A stretch of 64,000 nucleotides of DNA from positions 24,969 to 88,968 of the forward strand of contig CALEUW010000010.1 of NCBI GenBank assembly GCA_937920725.1, in the 5' to 3' direction. The translations under genes and the position numbers were made by a program. This document shows, piece after piece, positions 18,873 through 26,547 of the stretch; position 1 is the first letter of the stretch, and every line of letters starts with the position of its first letter. The DNA comes from UMGS1601 sp900553335. GTDB taxonomy: Bacteria > Bacillota > Clostridia > Oscillospirales > Ruminococcaceae. The notes under the pieces were generated by a model. It saw only the letters and a program-made list of their open reading frames with translations, was not told the origin of the DNA and searched no databases.

Positions 18873-19081
18873 GAGCGTGTCGGCAAAACCGACAACGCTC
18901 CCCATGGGACAAACACACTCACTTCGACAGCTTCGCTAAGTCTCGTTCTGTGTTTTTCCCCTAGGAAACCCCTTTTCATCGAAAATCGGCTCGCACCGCC
19001 GATTTTCTCTCAAGGTGTCGCTGCGTCGGCACATGTCCGCCTACGCGACATTATTTTAATCGTGTTTTAAACAAATCGGGG
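18873..19081 (+). mobile_element. Repeat element R1, copy 1 (about 209 bp)
   Basis: This non-coding element is about 85-90% identical by eye to 57270-57482 over its first 170 bases. It holds a series of hairpins: GAGCGTGTCGG with CCGACAACGCTC; GGGACAAACACA with TGTGTTTTTCCC; a perfect AAAATCGGC/GCCGATTTT; and a GTCGC...GCGAC arm. Perfect 21-bp direct repeats flank it, as expected of a target-site duplication. It encodes no protein, so any movement would need an enzyme supplied elsewhere. Confidence 0.8.
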
Positions 19082-19870
19082 GCACAGAAGTCTTTGTGCG
19101 TTTTTATAAAATATATTATCTTTATCTGCTTCAGATAAATTAAGCCTGTTTATCATGTCGGTTTCAGCCTTTCCCGAACACCAAGGACAGTCGGTAGCAA
19201 ATAAAATCCTGTCGCTTCCGTGCTTGAGAATTATCTCCTCAACAAGCGAATCGTCATACCTGTCGGCTATAAAGCTTGTATCAAAGAACAGATTTCCGTC
19301 TGCTCCCGCAAGATACTTCAACACATCGTCCGCCATATCGTTTCCGCCCATATGCGCCAAAACCATTGTCATTTCCGGCACAAGCATATGCGCTCTAAAC
19401 GAAGCTTCAGGTCTGGCGTGGATATGATTCGGGGAAACGCAGTCAAGTCCTGCATGAAACATTACAATCAAACCAAGCTCAGCGCACTTTTTATATATAG
19501 GTATCATTTTTTCGTCGTCAATTTCAAATCCCTGATAGTCGGGGTGAAGCTTTATTCCTTTAAGTCCAAGACTCTTTATTCGTTCCAGCTCTTCCTCCCA
19601 ATCATCCGCCATGAAATGAACCGAACCGAATGGGATTATCCTTTCGCTTTTTATACTTGCCGCCCAGTTGTTTATCGTTTTTTGCTGAGAAGGCTTAGTT
19701 GCAATCGTCAAAACAACTCCCTTATCAACGCCCCACTCGTCAAACCTATTCAAAAGTGAGCTTATTGTTCCGTCTGTAAGAGCCTTCTGATCAGCAAGCG
19801 CTTCAAGTTTTTTTATCGCCCTGTCAGCTATAGACTCTGTAAACGCATGAGTGTGAAAATCTATTTTCAT
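19067..19870 (-). CDS. Amidohydrolase-family metal-dependent hydrolase with altered C-terminus
   Basis: The 267-residue TIM-barrel protein has N-terminal DFHTHAF, MFHAGLD, LAHMGG and the late Asp motif LFATDCPW, all features of the amidohydrolase-2 family (decarboxylases and hydrolases). The substrate is unknown. Its last four codons (PRFV) and stop lie inside repeat R1. The likely ancestral end, two residues (LD) after the same Cys, is preserved at 18843-18851. The change removes nothing catalytic, so the enzyme is probably still active. Confidence 0.85.
   Translation of the reverse strand: MKIDFHTHAFTESIADRAIKKLEALADQKALTDGTISSLLNRFDEWGVDKGVVLTIATKPSQQKTINNWAASIKSERIIPFGSVHFMADDWEEELERIKSLGLKGIKLHPDYQGFEIDDEKMIPIYKKCAELGLIVMFHAGLDCVSPNHIHARPEASFRAHMLVPEMTMVLAHMGGNDMADDVLKYLAGADGNLFFDTSFIADRYDDSLVEEIILKHGSDRILFATDCPWCSGKAETDMINRLNLSEADKDNIFYKNAQRLLCPRFV
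19082..19102. repeat. Right 21-bp direct repeat flanking R1 copy 1
   Basis: It is identical to 18852-18872 and lies inside the amidohydrolase coding sequence. Confidence 0.9.
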
Positions 19871-19882
19871 GTTTTTCCCCCG

Positions 19883-20398
19883 CTACCTGCTTGTCCGCAG
19901 CCTTTTTAAATGAAAAAGGCTTACAAACCCCAGAATTATTATAAACGATACGGCAAACCCGAGCAAAAGCCACCGAAAATGCACTCCGTCAAGGAACGTA
20001 TAGTAGCTTTCTGCTGTTTCACCTATTTGTTTTTGTACAAACATTTCGTTGCCCGAGCCGTATGAATAAACGATGTATACCCACTTACAGTTTAACAGCA
20101 AAAATATGTCAGATACCGTCATCAAAAGCGTGCTTACCATAAGGTTTGCAGCTCCCGTTTTTTTCATGGAAACCCAGCAAATAATAAGCGTCACCAAAGA
20201 CATAATAATAAGCGCAAAGAAAATGCTTGACAGAATTACAGATGCATTTTTAACATTGTCCTCATTTCCGACAACTGCTTTCGCTGTTATCCAAGCCGCC
20301 GGCAGCAATGCTCCAAACCCAACGCTTAAAAGTATAACAAAAAGTCTGTAGCAAAGCTCTGACGCTCCCATCTTGTCTTTTTTGTCAGATTCAGTCAT
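19883..20398 (-). CDS. Four-span membrane protein of unknown function
   Basis: The 171-residue protein has four membrane segments and a basic C-terminus. The ATG at 20398 overlaps the end of the upstream transporter gene and fits translational coupling; a longer frame to 20431 would overlap that gene more. The amidohydrolase follows after 12 bases, so the three genes may form one operon. No family is recognised. Confidence 0.68.
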   Translation of the reverse strand: MTESDKKDKMGASELCYRLFVILLSVGFGALLPAAWITAKAVVGNEDNVKNASVILSSIFFALIIMSLVTLIICWVSMKKTGAANLMVSTLLMTVSDIFLLLNCKWVYIVYSYGSGNEMFVQKQIGETAESYYTFLDGVHFRWLLLGFAVSFIIILGFVSLFHLKRLRTSR

Positions 20399-21638
20399 TA
20401 TTCTCTTCCCTGTCTTTGACCTCGACCGCAATTCGTTCTATCCATTGATCCTCGATTTTCGTTGCGGTAAGACGAAGCATTTTATACTCGACCGTATCGT
20501 TTATACGAACTACTCTATGAAGCGTATCCATAAAAAGTCCGCCGAGAGAGTTGCAGTCGGTTTCAAACTCCTCCTCGTCAATACCTATCCGCTCAGCAAA
20601 GTCGCTTATAGAAAGATCTGCTGAAACATCATACTTATTATCAGATATTTTGACAAAAGAAGTATCTTCATCATCACTTTCGTCGTAAATTTCCCCGACA
20701 AGCTCCTCTATTATATCTTCGAGTGTAACGATTCCGCTCGTTCCTCCGTATTCGTCCAAAACGACCGCCATATGCACCTTTTCTTTTTGCATTTCTTTAA
20801 GCGTATCTGAAATTTTCTGATACTCAAAAACAAACAAAGGCTTTTTTAAAAAAGGCACTATATCCTTTTCACCGTTAAAATAAAGCTTGCAAAAGTCGTT
20901 TTGATGCAATATACCTATGATATTGTCTATTGTTTCATTATATACCGGAAATCTTGAATAGGAATTTTCAAAAAAGCAATCCTTGATACTTTCAATGTCC
21001 TCGTTTTTGTCTATAGCGATGACATTCACGCGGGGGATCAAAATCTCCTCGACAAGCGTTTCGTCAAATTCCAAAGCGCTCCTCACAAGATTAGACTCCT
21101 GCTCCTCCAAAACTCCCTCGTCCTCGATCTCTTCGATCATATACATAAGCTCTTCTTCAGTTACGGAAGGCTGTTTGTTTTTGTTTTTAAATAGCCTTGA
21201 CAATAGATTTTTAAGCATCACAAAAAACGCAATTATCGGTGTAAAGACAAACATAAGGGCATTTAACGGATATGCCATCATTAGACAAAATCCCTCGGCA
21301 TTTTCCTTTGCGAAATTTTTCGGCAAAACTTCTCCGAAAATTAAAACAACTATCGTCATAACCAGCGTTGCTACCGCCACTCCGTTTGCTCCCAAAACTG
21401 AGGAAAACACAACTGTTGCTATCGACGAGGCAGCGATATTGACTATGTTATTTCCTATCAAAACCGCAGTGAGTGCCTTGTCATATCTTTCTATAATCTT
21501 AACCGCCATTTTGGCTGTTTTCTTACCGCCGTTTGCTAAATTTTTAAGCCGTATTAAGCTAGCAGCAGAAAAAGCAGTTTCTGTTGCAGAAAAAAGCGCA
21601 GACATCACAATAAAAAAAACAATTACAGCTATTTTCAT
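20391..21638 (-). CDS. CNNM/CorC-type transporter with CBS domains (hemolysin family)
   Basis: The 415-residue protein has an N-terminal DUF21 domain with three or four membrane segments (1-150), a CBS pair (about 195-315; motif ILIPRVNVIAIDKNED) and a C-terminal CorC/HlyC domain (about 330-410). Members move or sense magnesium and related ions; the old name hemolysin is misleading. The 5' region upstream is non-coding. Confidence 0.9.
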   Translation of the reverse strand: MKIAVIVFFIVMSALFSATETAFSAASLIRLKNLANGGKKTAKMAVKIIERYDKALTAVLIGNNIVNIAASSIATVVFSSVLGANGVAVATLVMTIVVLIFGEVLPKNFAKENAEGFCLMMAYPLNALMFVFTPIIAFFVMLKNLLSRLFKNKNKQPSVTEEELMYMIEEIEDEGVLEEQESNLVRSALEFDETLVEEILIPRVNVIAIDKNEDIESIKDCFFENSYSRFPVYNETIDNIIGILHQNDFCKLYFNGEKDIVPFLKKPLFVFEYQKISDTLKEMQKEKVHMAVVLDEYGGTSGIVTLEDIIEELVGEIYDESDDEDTSFVKISDNKYDVSADLSISDFAERIGIDEEEFETDCNSLGGLFMDTLHRVVRINDTVEYKMLRLTATKIEDQWIERIAVEVKDREENND

Positions 21639-21900
21639 GTATTATTAATTACCACCTTTAAAATATCAAATCTAAATATACAAAATATAGTATACCACAG
21701 TAAAACTGTAATTTCAAGTACAGAGTCTTTAGGAATCCCCTATTTTGGTAAAAAAGAAAATGCCCTTAAATTTATTAATTGCTTTAACCGATATTGCAAT
21801 GCAAATAAATCTTTCGGGCGACTGACCAAGACTGAATACGCCTTTTTATATTAATCGCTGTCTGTTTTCACATATTATTCATAAATATATAGTACCATAT
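21639..21900. other. Intergenic stretch without a recognised gene
   Basis: It is AT-rich DNA between the divergent transporter gene and repeat R2 copy A. A TATAAT at 21896-21901 could serve as a -10 box for R2 copy A, but no convincing -35 box is seen. Confidence 0.4.
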
Positions 21901-22035
21901 AATAACGACTATGTCCCCCTCTCTAAGACGGCGGACAACTTAGCCTTTCAGTGGAGAAACAATCCTCTAATGAAACCCTAAGGGGCTAATGCCAGGTCGT
22001 TTGTCGAATGACGGGGCGTTGCCCCTTATTGAAAC
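21901..22035 (+). repeat. Repeat R2, copy A
   Basis: Member of a four-copy family of stem-loop elements. Here stem 1 is TGTCC with GGACA, stem 2 is built on TTTCAGTGGAG with CTCTAATGAAA, and stem 3 is GGGGC-GTT-GCCCC. It is the most divergent copy and has about 30 extra bases between stems 2 and 3. It ends about 40 bases before the CBS-domain gene at 22074, on the same strand. Confidence 0.65.
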
Positions 22036-22073
22036 TGAAACGAAGTCATAGCATAAAACGAAAGGACAATTTT

Positions 22074-22499
22074 ATGAACATTATATCGCTTTTAAAGCCA
22101 AAAGCAACCGTATCTTATATTTATGATTCAAGCTCTGTAAGGCAAGGGCTTGAGCAGATGAAAGCTCATAAATTTACGGCAACACCCGTAATTAACAAGG
22201 ACGGAAAATACATAGGAGTCGTTTCCGAGGGAGACTTTTTGTGGTATATTTTAAACAACCATGAGCAAGCAGACATAAAGCTTTTAGAGGACATAAAAAT
22301 CAAGGATATTATAAACACAAAAAAGCATAAGCCTGTGCGAATAAACGCTACAATGCAGGATTTACTGCTGCTTGTTATGAATCAAAACTTTGTTTCAGTC
22401 ATTGATGACAGAAATTGTTTCATAGGAATCATAACCAGAAAAGCTGTGCTTGAATACTTTTACAACAAAGAAAGTCAACGTTCAGACGTCGAATCTTAA
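22074..22499 (+). CDS. Stand-alone CBS-domain pair protein
   Basis: The 141-residue protein consists of two CBS motifs (about 10-70 and 80-135), which together form a Bateman module that usually binds adenine nucleotides or S-adenosylmethionine. No effector domain is attached. The ATG at 22074 follows GAAAGGAC; a longer frame from 22008 would read through the R2 leader and is rejected. Confidence 0.85.
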   Translation: MNIISLLKPKATVSYIYDSSSVRQGLEQMKAHKFTATPVINKDGKYIGVVSEGDFLWYILNNHEQADIKLLEDIKIKDIINTKKHKPVRINATMQDLLLLVMNQNFVSVIDDRNCFIGIITRKAVLEYFYNKESQRSDVES

Positions 22500-22515
22500 C
22501 CGAAGTATCACAAAA

Positions 22516-22555
22516 AATCCTATTGCAAATACATTTGCAATAGGATTCATTTTTA
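22516..22555. terminator. Bidirectional terminator between CBS protein and LCP genes
   Basis: A perfect 15-bp stem, AATCCTATTGCAAAT with ATTTGCAATAGGATT, is followed on the plus strand by CATTTTT. Confidence 0.88.
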
Positions 22556-24121
22556 ATAGAACATATTCATTTCATTGTTTGGCGAAGAACCATAGCTGTT
22601 ATAATCCCCCTGCTCAGATGTTTCTTCGGAAAGACCATATTCACCGGCAATATTGCTGTAACCGTAAACCGTTTCCTGGAAAAGCTTTACGCAATTTGCA
22701 AGATCGACAGTTAAAACAGCCTCTCCGCGAATCATTTCGTTTGCATACATACCGTCAGCCGGAATTCTAAGCTGATTGATATCATACGACAAAAGGTCAG
22801 CGGAATTATAAAGAAGGTAAGCTATTTCTCCGTCCGTAAGATTTGTTTCAAGCTCTCTTAAAACCTTATCCAAAAGATCGGACAGCTCAACAAGACTCAT
22901 ATCCTTTGCCTTTTCGGCGATTTTCGTAACAACCCTTCTCTGTCGCTCTGTTCTCTCAAAATCAGCGTTTCCTACATATCGAAGCCTTGCATATCCAAGC
23001 GCCTGATTTCCGTTCATATGATACGCTCCGCCTTCGGTAAAATAATCTGTTCCCTTTTTGTTTTTAAGATACTTGTTCTGCTCTGCCATAGGTGCTTGCA
23101 TTCCGACAGCTTCTTCATCAGATATTCTTATATCAACTCCGCCGCAGGCATCAACTATATCAATAAAGGTATAGAAGTTAAACAAAACATATTTATCAAC
23201 ATCTATTCCGAAATTGTTTTTGAGCGTTTTCATAGTAAGCTCTGCGCCTCCGGTTGCATATGCTGAATTAAGCTTAGCGTATGTTCCGCCCGTGTCGGCA
23301 ATTTCGACATACATATCTCTCATAAAGGAGGTAAGAGTAACCTCCTTTGTTTCATAGTTTATAGAGCAAAGCATCATAACGTCGGTATTTCCGTTCGTTC
23401 CACCTGCCGTATCTCTTATATCCTCGCCTATTATCAAAATGTTTGTAACATTATCGTTTGACATAAAGCTTTGCTGCGCCGCCTTGAGCTGCTGCCTAAG
23501 CTTATCTTCCTTCTCAAGATCCTCAGAGTTAGCCGGATTCAGCGAAAGCTGCCCGCTTCCTTTGTTTTGTGATACTCCCCTTTGCAAAAGTCCCGTATAG
23601 TAACCGAAAACTGAAACACCTACTGCCAAAAGCAAAAACAAAATCCCGACAATATAACAAACCACTACAGACGTCATTCGTTTTTTTGTAAGTTTTTTCT
23701 TCACGGGAACGGAGCTTTCCTCGGGAATTTCTTCATTCTCATAATCAAAGTCGATAGGCTGTTGGGAAATTTCGTTTGAAACCGGGAGAAACTTATTAAA
23801 TTTTTGATTCAAATCAGAATCCGAAATTCCCTCCTGCATATTTTTCTTCTCAATTGCCGCAGCAATAAGCTTTGAAACACTTTGGGAATCTGACTGATCC
23901 TCGTCTGTTTCATTATATTGCATATCTTCACTGTCCGAGTCGAAATCCAAAAGATAGGAATCATCCGATGCAAATGAAGGCTCTTCCACTTTGCTGCCGC
24001 TTTCAGACGTTTTATCGGAGTTCTTCGCCATGCTTTTTTTCTTCATGACATCATTTATAATGTCATCAACCGACATATCTTTTTTTGCATTTAAACCGTT
24101 TGGCAAATTTTCATCTTCCAT
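22553..24121 (-). CDS. LytR-CpsA-Psr (LCP) family cell-wall glycopolymer ligase
   Basis: LCP proteins attach teichoic acid or capsule-type polymers to peptidoglycan outside the membrane. The 522-residue protein has a long acidic cytoplasmic N-terminus (1-150), one membrane span (about 153-177) and the LCP domain (about 225-425). The domain shows NILIIGEDIRDT, NGNTDVMML, FMRDMYVEI and GYARLRYVGNADFERTERQRR. The acidic cytoplasmic part is longer than usual and might be a regulatory region. Confidence 0.92.
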   Translation of the reverse strand: MEDENLPNGLNAKKDMSVDDIINDVMKKKSMAKNSDKTSESGSKVEEPSFASDDSYLLDFDSDSEDMQYNETDEDQSDSQSVSKLIAAAIEKKNMQEGISDSDLNQKFNKFLPVSNEISQQPIDFDYENEEIPEESSVPVKKKLTKKRMTSVVVCYIVGILFLLLAVGVSVFGYYTGLLQRGVSQNKGSGQLSLNPANSEDLEKEDKLRQQLKAAQQSFMSNDNVTNILIIGEDIRDTAGGTNGNTDVMMLCSINYETKEVTLTSFMRDMYVEIADTGGTYAKLNSAYATGGAELTMKTLKNNFGIDVDKYVLFNFYTFIDIVDACGGVDIRISDEEAVGMQAPMAEQNKYLKNKKGTDYFTEGGAYHMNGNQALGYARLRYVGNADFERTERQRRVVTKIAEKAKDMSLVELSDLLDKVLRELETNLTDGEIAYLLYNSADLLSYDINQLRIPADGMYANEMIRGEAVLTVDLANCVKLFQETVYGYSNIAGEYGLSEETSEQGDYNSYGSSPNNEMNMFY

Positions 24122-24322
24122 TATCGTGCCTCCCGTATTGTTGTTTCCTTGTTCATACTATATTATTATACAACAAACCAAAAACAATTTCAACAGAAAA
24201 TTTTACAAAAACCCCTGAAATGATTGTCATTACCACATTTTTTAACAATTTGTTTACAATAGCTGAGAATAATCTGATGCGGTTTTTAAATATTGTGCTG
24301 TGATTTTTTTACAAAAATGCCC

Positions 24323-24351
24323 TTGTCAAAATGAAGAATATGTTGTATAAT
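24323..24351 (+). promoter_or_regulatory. Promoter of the NifU-like/GGGtGRT operon
   Basis: TTGTCA and TATAAT are separated by 17 bases, about 45 bases before the first ATG. Confidence 0.75.
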
Positions 24352-24397
24352 AAGGGCGTATGAAAATACTATTATTTTGAGAGGAGTTATCTAACTT

Positions 24398-25090
24398 ATG
24401 ATTTATTCACATGAAGTTGAAACAATGTGTCCGGTAGCTCAGGGCGTTGCACACGGTGCGGCTCCTATTCCGGAAGAAGCAAAATGGGTTAAAGCTAAGG
24501 AAATTAAAGATATTTCCGGCTTTACACACGGTATCGGCTGGTGCGCACCTCAACAGGGCTGCTGCAAGCTTACATTGAATGTTAAAGAGGGCGTTATCCA
24601 AGAAGCTCTTGTTGAAACAATCGGCTGCTCAGGTATGACTCATTCCGCTGCTATGGCAAGTGAAATTCTGCCGGGAAGAACAATTCTCGAAGCTCTTAAT
24701 ACAGACCTCGTTTGTGATGCTATCAACACAGCTATGAGAGAGCTATTCCTCCAAATCGTTTACGGAAGAACGCAGAGTGCTTTCTCTGAGGACGGACTTA
24801 CTATCGGCGCAGGTCTTGAGGATCTCGGAAAAGGACTCCGTTCACAGGTTGGTACAATGTACGGAACTCTTAAAAAGGGACCTCGTTATTTGGAGATGAC
24901 AGACGGTTATGTAACCGGAATCGCGCTTAACGAAGATAATGAGATCATTGGATATAAGTTTATAAACTTTGGTAAGATGATGGACTTTATCAAGGCAGGC
25001 GATGATGCTAATACTGCATTTGAAAAGGCTCAAGGTCAATACGGTAGAGTTAACGACGCTGTTAAAATCGTTGACCCAAGAAAAGAATAG
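24398..25090 (+). CDS. NifU-like iron-sulfur cluster scaffold protein
   Basis: The 230-residue protein has a NifU/IscU-like core with a Cys-rich segment (GIGWCAPQQGCCKL, about 46-59) and VETIGCSGMTH further on. It lacks the classical spacing of IscU and has a C-terminal extension of about 90 residues. This variant occurs in anaerobic Firmicutes next to the GGGtGRT protein, as here (14 bases apart). The likely task is cluster assembly or delivery to a specific client, but the client is not known. Confidence 0.82.
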   Translation: MIYSHEVETMCPVAQGVAHGAAPIPEEAKWVKAKEIKDISGFTHGIGWCAPQQGCCKLTLNVKEGVIQEALVETIGCSGMTHSAAMASEILPGRTILEALNTDLVCDAINTAMRELFLQIVYGRTQSAFSEDGLTIGAGLEDLGKGLRSQVGTMYGTLKKGPRYLEMTDGYVTGIALNEDNEIIGYKFINFGKMMDFIKAGDDANTAFEKAQGQYGRVNDAVKIVDPRKE

Positions 25091-25104
25091 GGAGGATTTT
25101 TAAA

Positions 25105-26106
25105 ATGGCTTTATTTGAATCATATGAAAGAAGAGAAAAACAAATCCTTGCTGTTTTAGAGCAGTATGGTATCAAGTCTATTGAGGAATGTGCTGAGATC
25201 ACAAAGGAAAAGGGACTTGACATCTACAAGCAGGTTGAGAGCATTCAGCCTATATGTTTTGAGAACGCTAAATGGGCATATACAGTAGGCTGTGCTATCG
25301 CTATTAAGAAAGGCTGCACAAAAGCTGCTGACGCTGCTGCTGCAATCGGAGAGGGACTTCAGGCATTTTGTATTCCGGGTTCTGTTGCTGACCAGAGAAA
25401 GGTTGGACTCGGACACGGAAACCTCGGAAAAATGCTTCTTGAAGAAGACACAAAGTGCTTCGCATTTTTGGCTGGCCACGAGTCATTTGCCGCTGCTGAG
25501 GGAGCGATCGGAATTGCTGAAAAGGCTAACAAGGTAAGAAAAGAACCTCTTAGAGTTATTCTTAACGGTCTTGGTAAGGACGCAGCTCAGATCATTGCAA
25601 GAATCAACGGATTTACATATGTTGAAACTGAGATGGACTACTACACAGGAGAGGTTAAGGAAGTATTCCGCAAGGCTTACTCTGACGGACTTCGTTCAAA
25701 GGTAAACTGCTACGGCGCAAACGACGTAACAGAGGGCGTTGCTATCATGCACAAAGAGGGTGTTGACGTTTCCATCACCGGAAATTCTACTAACCCTACC
25801 CGTTTCCAGCACCCTGTTGCAGGAACATACAAAAAAGAATGTGTTGAACTCGGTAAGAAATACTTCTCTGTTGCTTCAGGCGGAGGAACAGGAAGAACTC
25901 TTCACCCTGACAACATGGCAGCTGGTCCTGCTTCATACGGTATGACAGACACAATGGGAAGAATGCATTCAGACGCACAGTTTGCAGGTTCTTCTTCAGT
26001 TCCGGCTCACGTTGAGATGATGGGACTTATCGGAATGGGTAACAACCCAATGGTTGGCGCTACCGTTGCTTGCGCTGTTGCAGTTGAAGAAGCGATGCGT
26101 AAATAG
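25105..26106 (+). CDS. GGGtGRT protein
   Basis: This 333-residue protein belongs to the uncharacterised family named after the motif GGGTGRT, seen here in VASGGGTGRTLHPDNMA (about 257-273). It has several conserved glycine-rich loops and conserved Cys residues near the middle. It shares an operon with the NifU-like protein, so a link to iron-sulfur clusters is reasonable. Codon use is strongly biased, suggesting high expression. The function is unknown. The stop codon abuts structured repeat R3. Confidence 0.88.
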   Translation: MALFESYERREKQILAVLEQYGIKSIEECAEITKEKGLDIYKQVESIQPICFENAKWAYTVGCAIAIKKGCTKAADAAAAIGEGLQAFCIPGSVADQRKVGLGHGNLGKMLLEEDTKCFAFLAGHESFAAAEGAIGIAEKANKVRKEPLRVILNGLGKDAAQIIARINGFTYVETEMDYYTGEVKEVFRKAYSDGLRSKVNCYGANDVTEGVAIMHKEGVDVSITGNSTNPTRFQHPVAGTYKKECVELGKKYFSVASGGGTGRTLHPDNMAAGPASYGMTDTMGRMHSDAQFAGSSSVPAHVEMMGLIGMGNNPMVGATVACAVAVEEAMRK

Positions 26107-26228
26107 TGACCGCTGCCGGTGGCAGGTTAAGGGAACTATTTAGGGGAAGAAATAAAGAGTATTTCGCAGGCGAATGCCAAGAAAGACGACTATATTTCTG
26201 ACCGTATGGCAAAGATAGTTATCACAAC
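26107..26228 (+). ncRNA. Structured repeat R3, copy 1 (candidate RNA in the 3' UTR)
   Basis: It begins right after the GGGtGRT stop codon. It shares with 58410-58550 the conserved strings TGACCGC, GCCGGTGGC, GGGAAGAAATAA, ATTTCG and TTTCTGACCGTA. The first hairpin is CTGCC-GGT-GGCAG, and a long-range stem pairs AACTAT (26134-26139) with ATAGTT (26215-26220). Both stems change in a compensatory way in copy 2. It matches no riboswitch class I can recall. Confidence 0.55.
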
Positions 26229-26244
26229 TAAAAAACTAAACAAC

Positions 26245-26288
26245 AAATCCCGAATTTGCGGCAAACAACGCATTTTCGGGATTTTTTA
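26245..26288 (+). terminator. Terminator of the GGGtGRT transcript
   Basis: AAATCCCGAA pairs with TTCGGGATTT (with inner TGCG/CGCA) and is followed by TTTTTATATTTTT. Confidence 0.85.
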
Positions 26289-26322
26289 TATTTTTGTAAT
26301 TTTGTGTTTACTATGCATTGCC

Positions 26323-26430
26323 TTAAAGCGTTGCAAATGTGTGACGGCATTCGTGCGGAGTGTGATTCATCCCAATAATTCAGTATATTTTTTTAAATCT
26401 CTATAATACTGATCGTTTATGAACTCGCCG
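26323..26430 (-). pseudogene. Decayed tyrosine recombinase fragment
   Basis: On the minus strand a short frame reads MNHTPHECRHTFATL and then stops. It carries the HxxR-H motif of phage-type integrases. The preceding frame (GEFINDQYYRDLKKY) lies in a different register and ends in a stop, so at least one frameshift separates the parts. The remaining DNA to 26547 holds only stop-filled frames. This is a remnant of an integrase gene. Confidence 0.55.
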
Positions 26431-26547
26431 GTTTTCCTTCAAACCAAATTCATTGATATTTTGCTTATTCTTTCGCAAATAATACCAACAAAACGACAGG
26501 CATCCTCTTCGAAATAACCCGCTGTTTTTATAGAAGAATTTTCTATT

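Noticed and set aside
20983..21648. Plus-strand frame of 221 residues opposite the CBS/CNNM transporter
   Set aside because: It is a long antisense shadow with low-complexity Ser/Ile content and no start signals.
22008..22073. Upstream extension of the CBS-domain protein
   Set aside because: The extension is repeat R2 sequence; the ATG at 22074 has the ribosome site and starts at the conserved part.
26107..26228. R3 as a cobalamin, lysine or T-box riboswitch
   Set aside because: The characteristic conserved boxes of those classes are absent, and copy 1 lies downstream of its gene, not in a leader.
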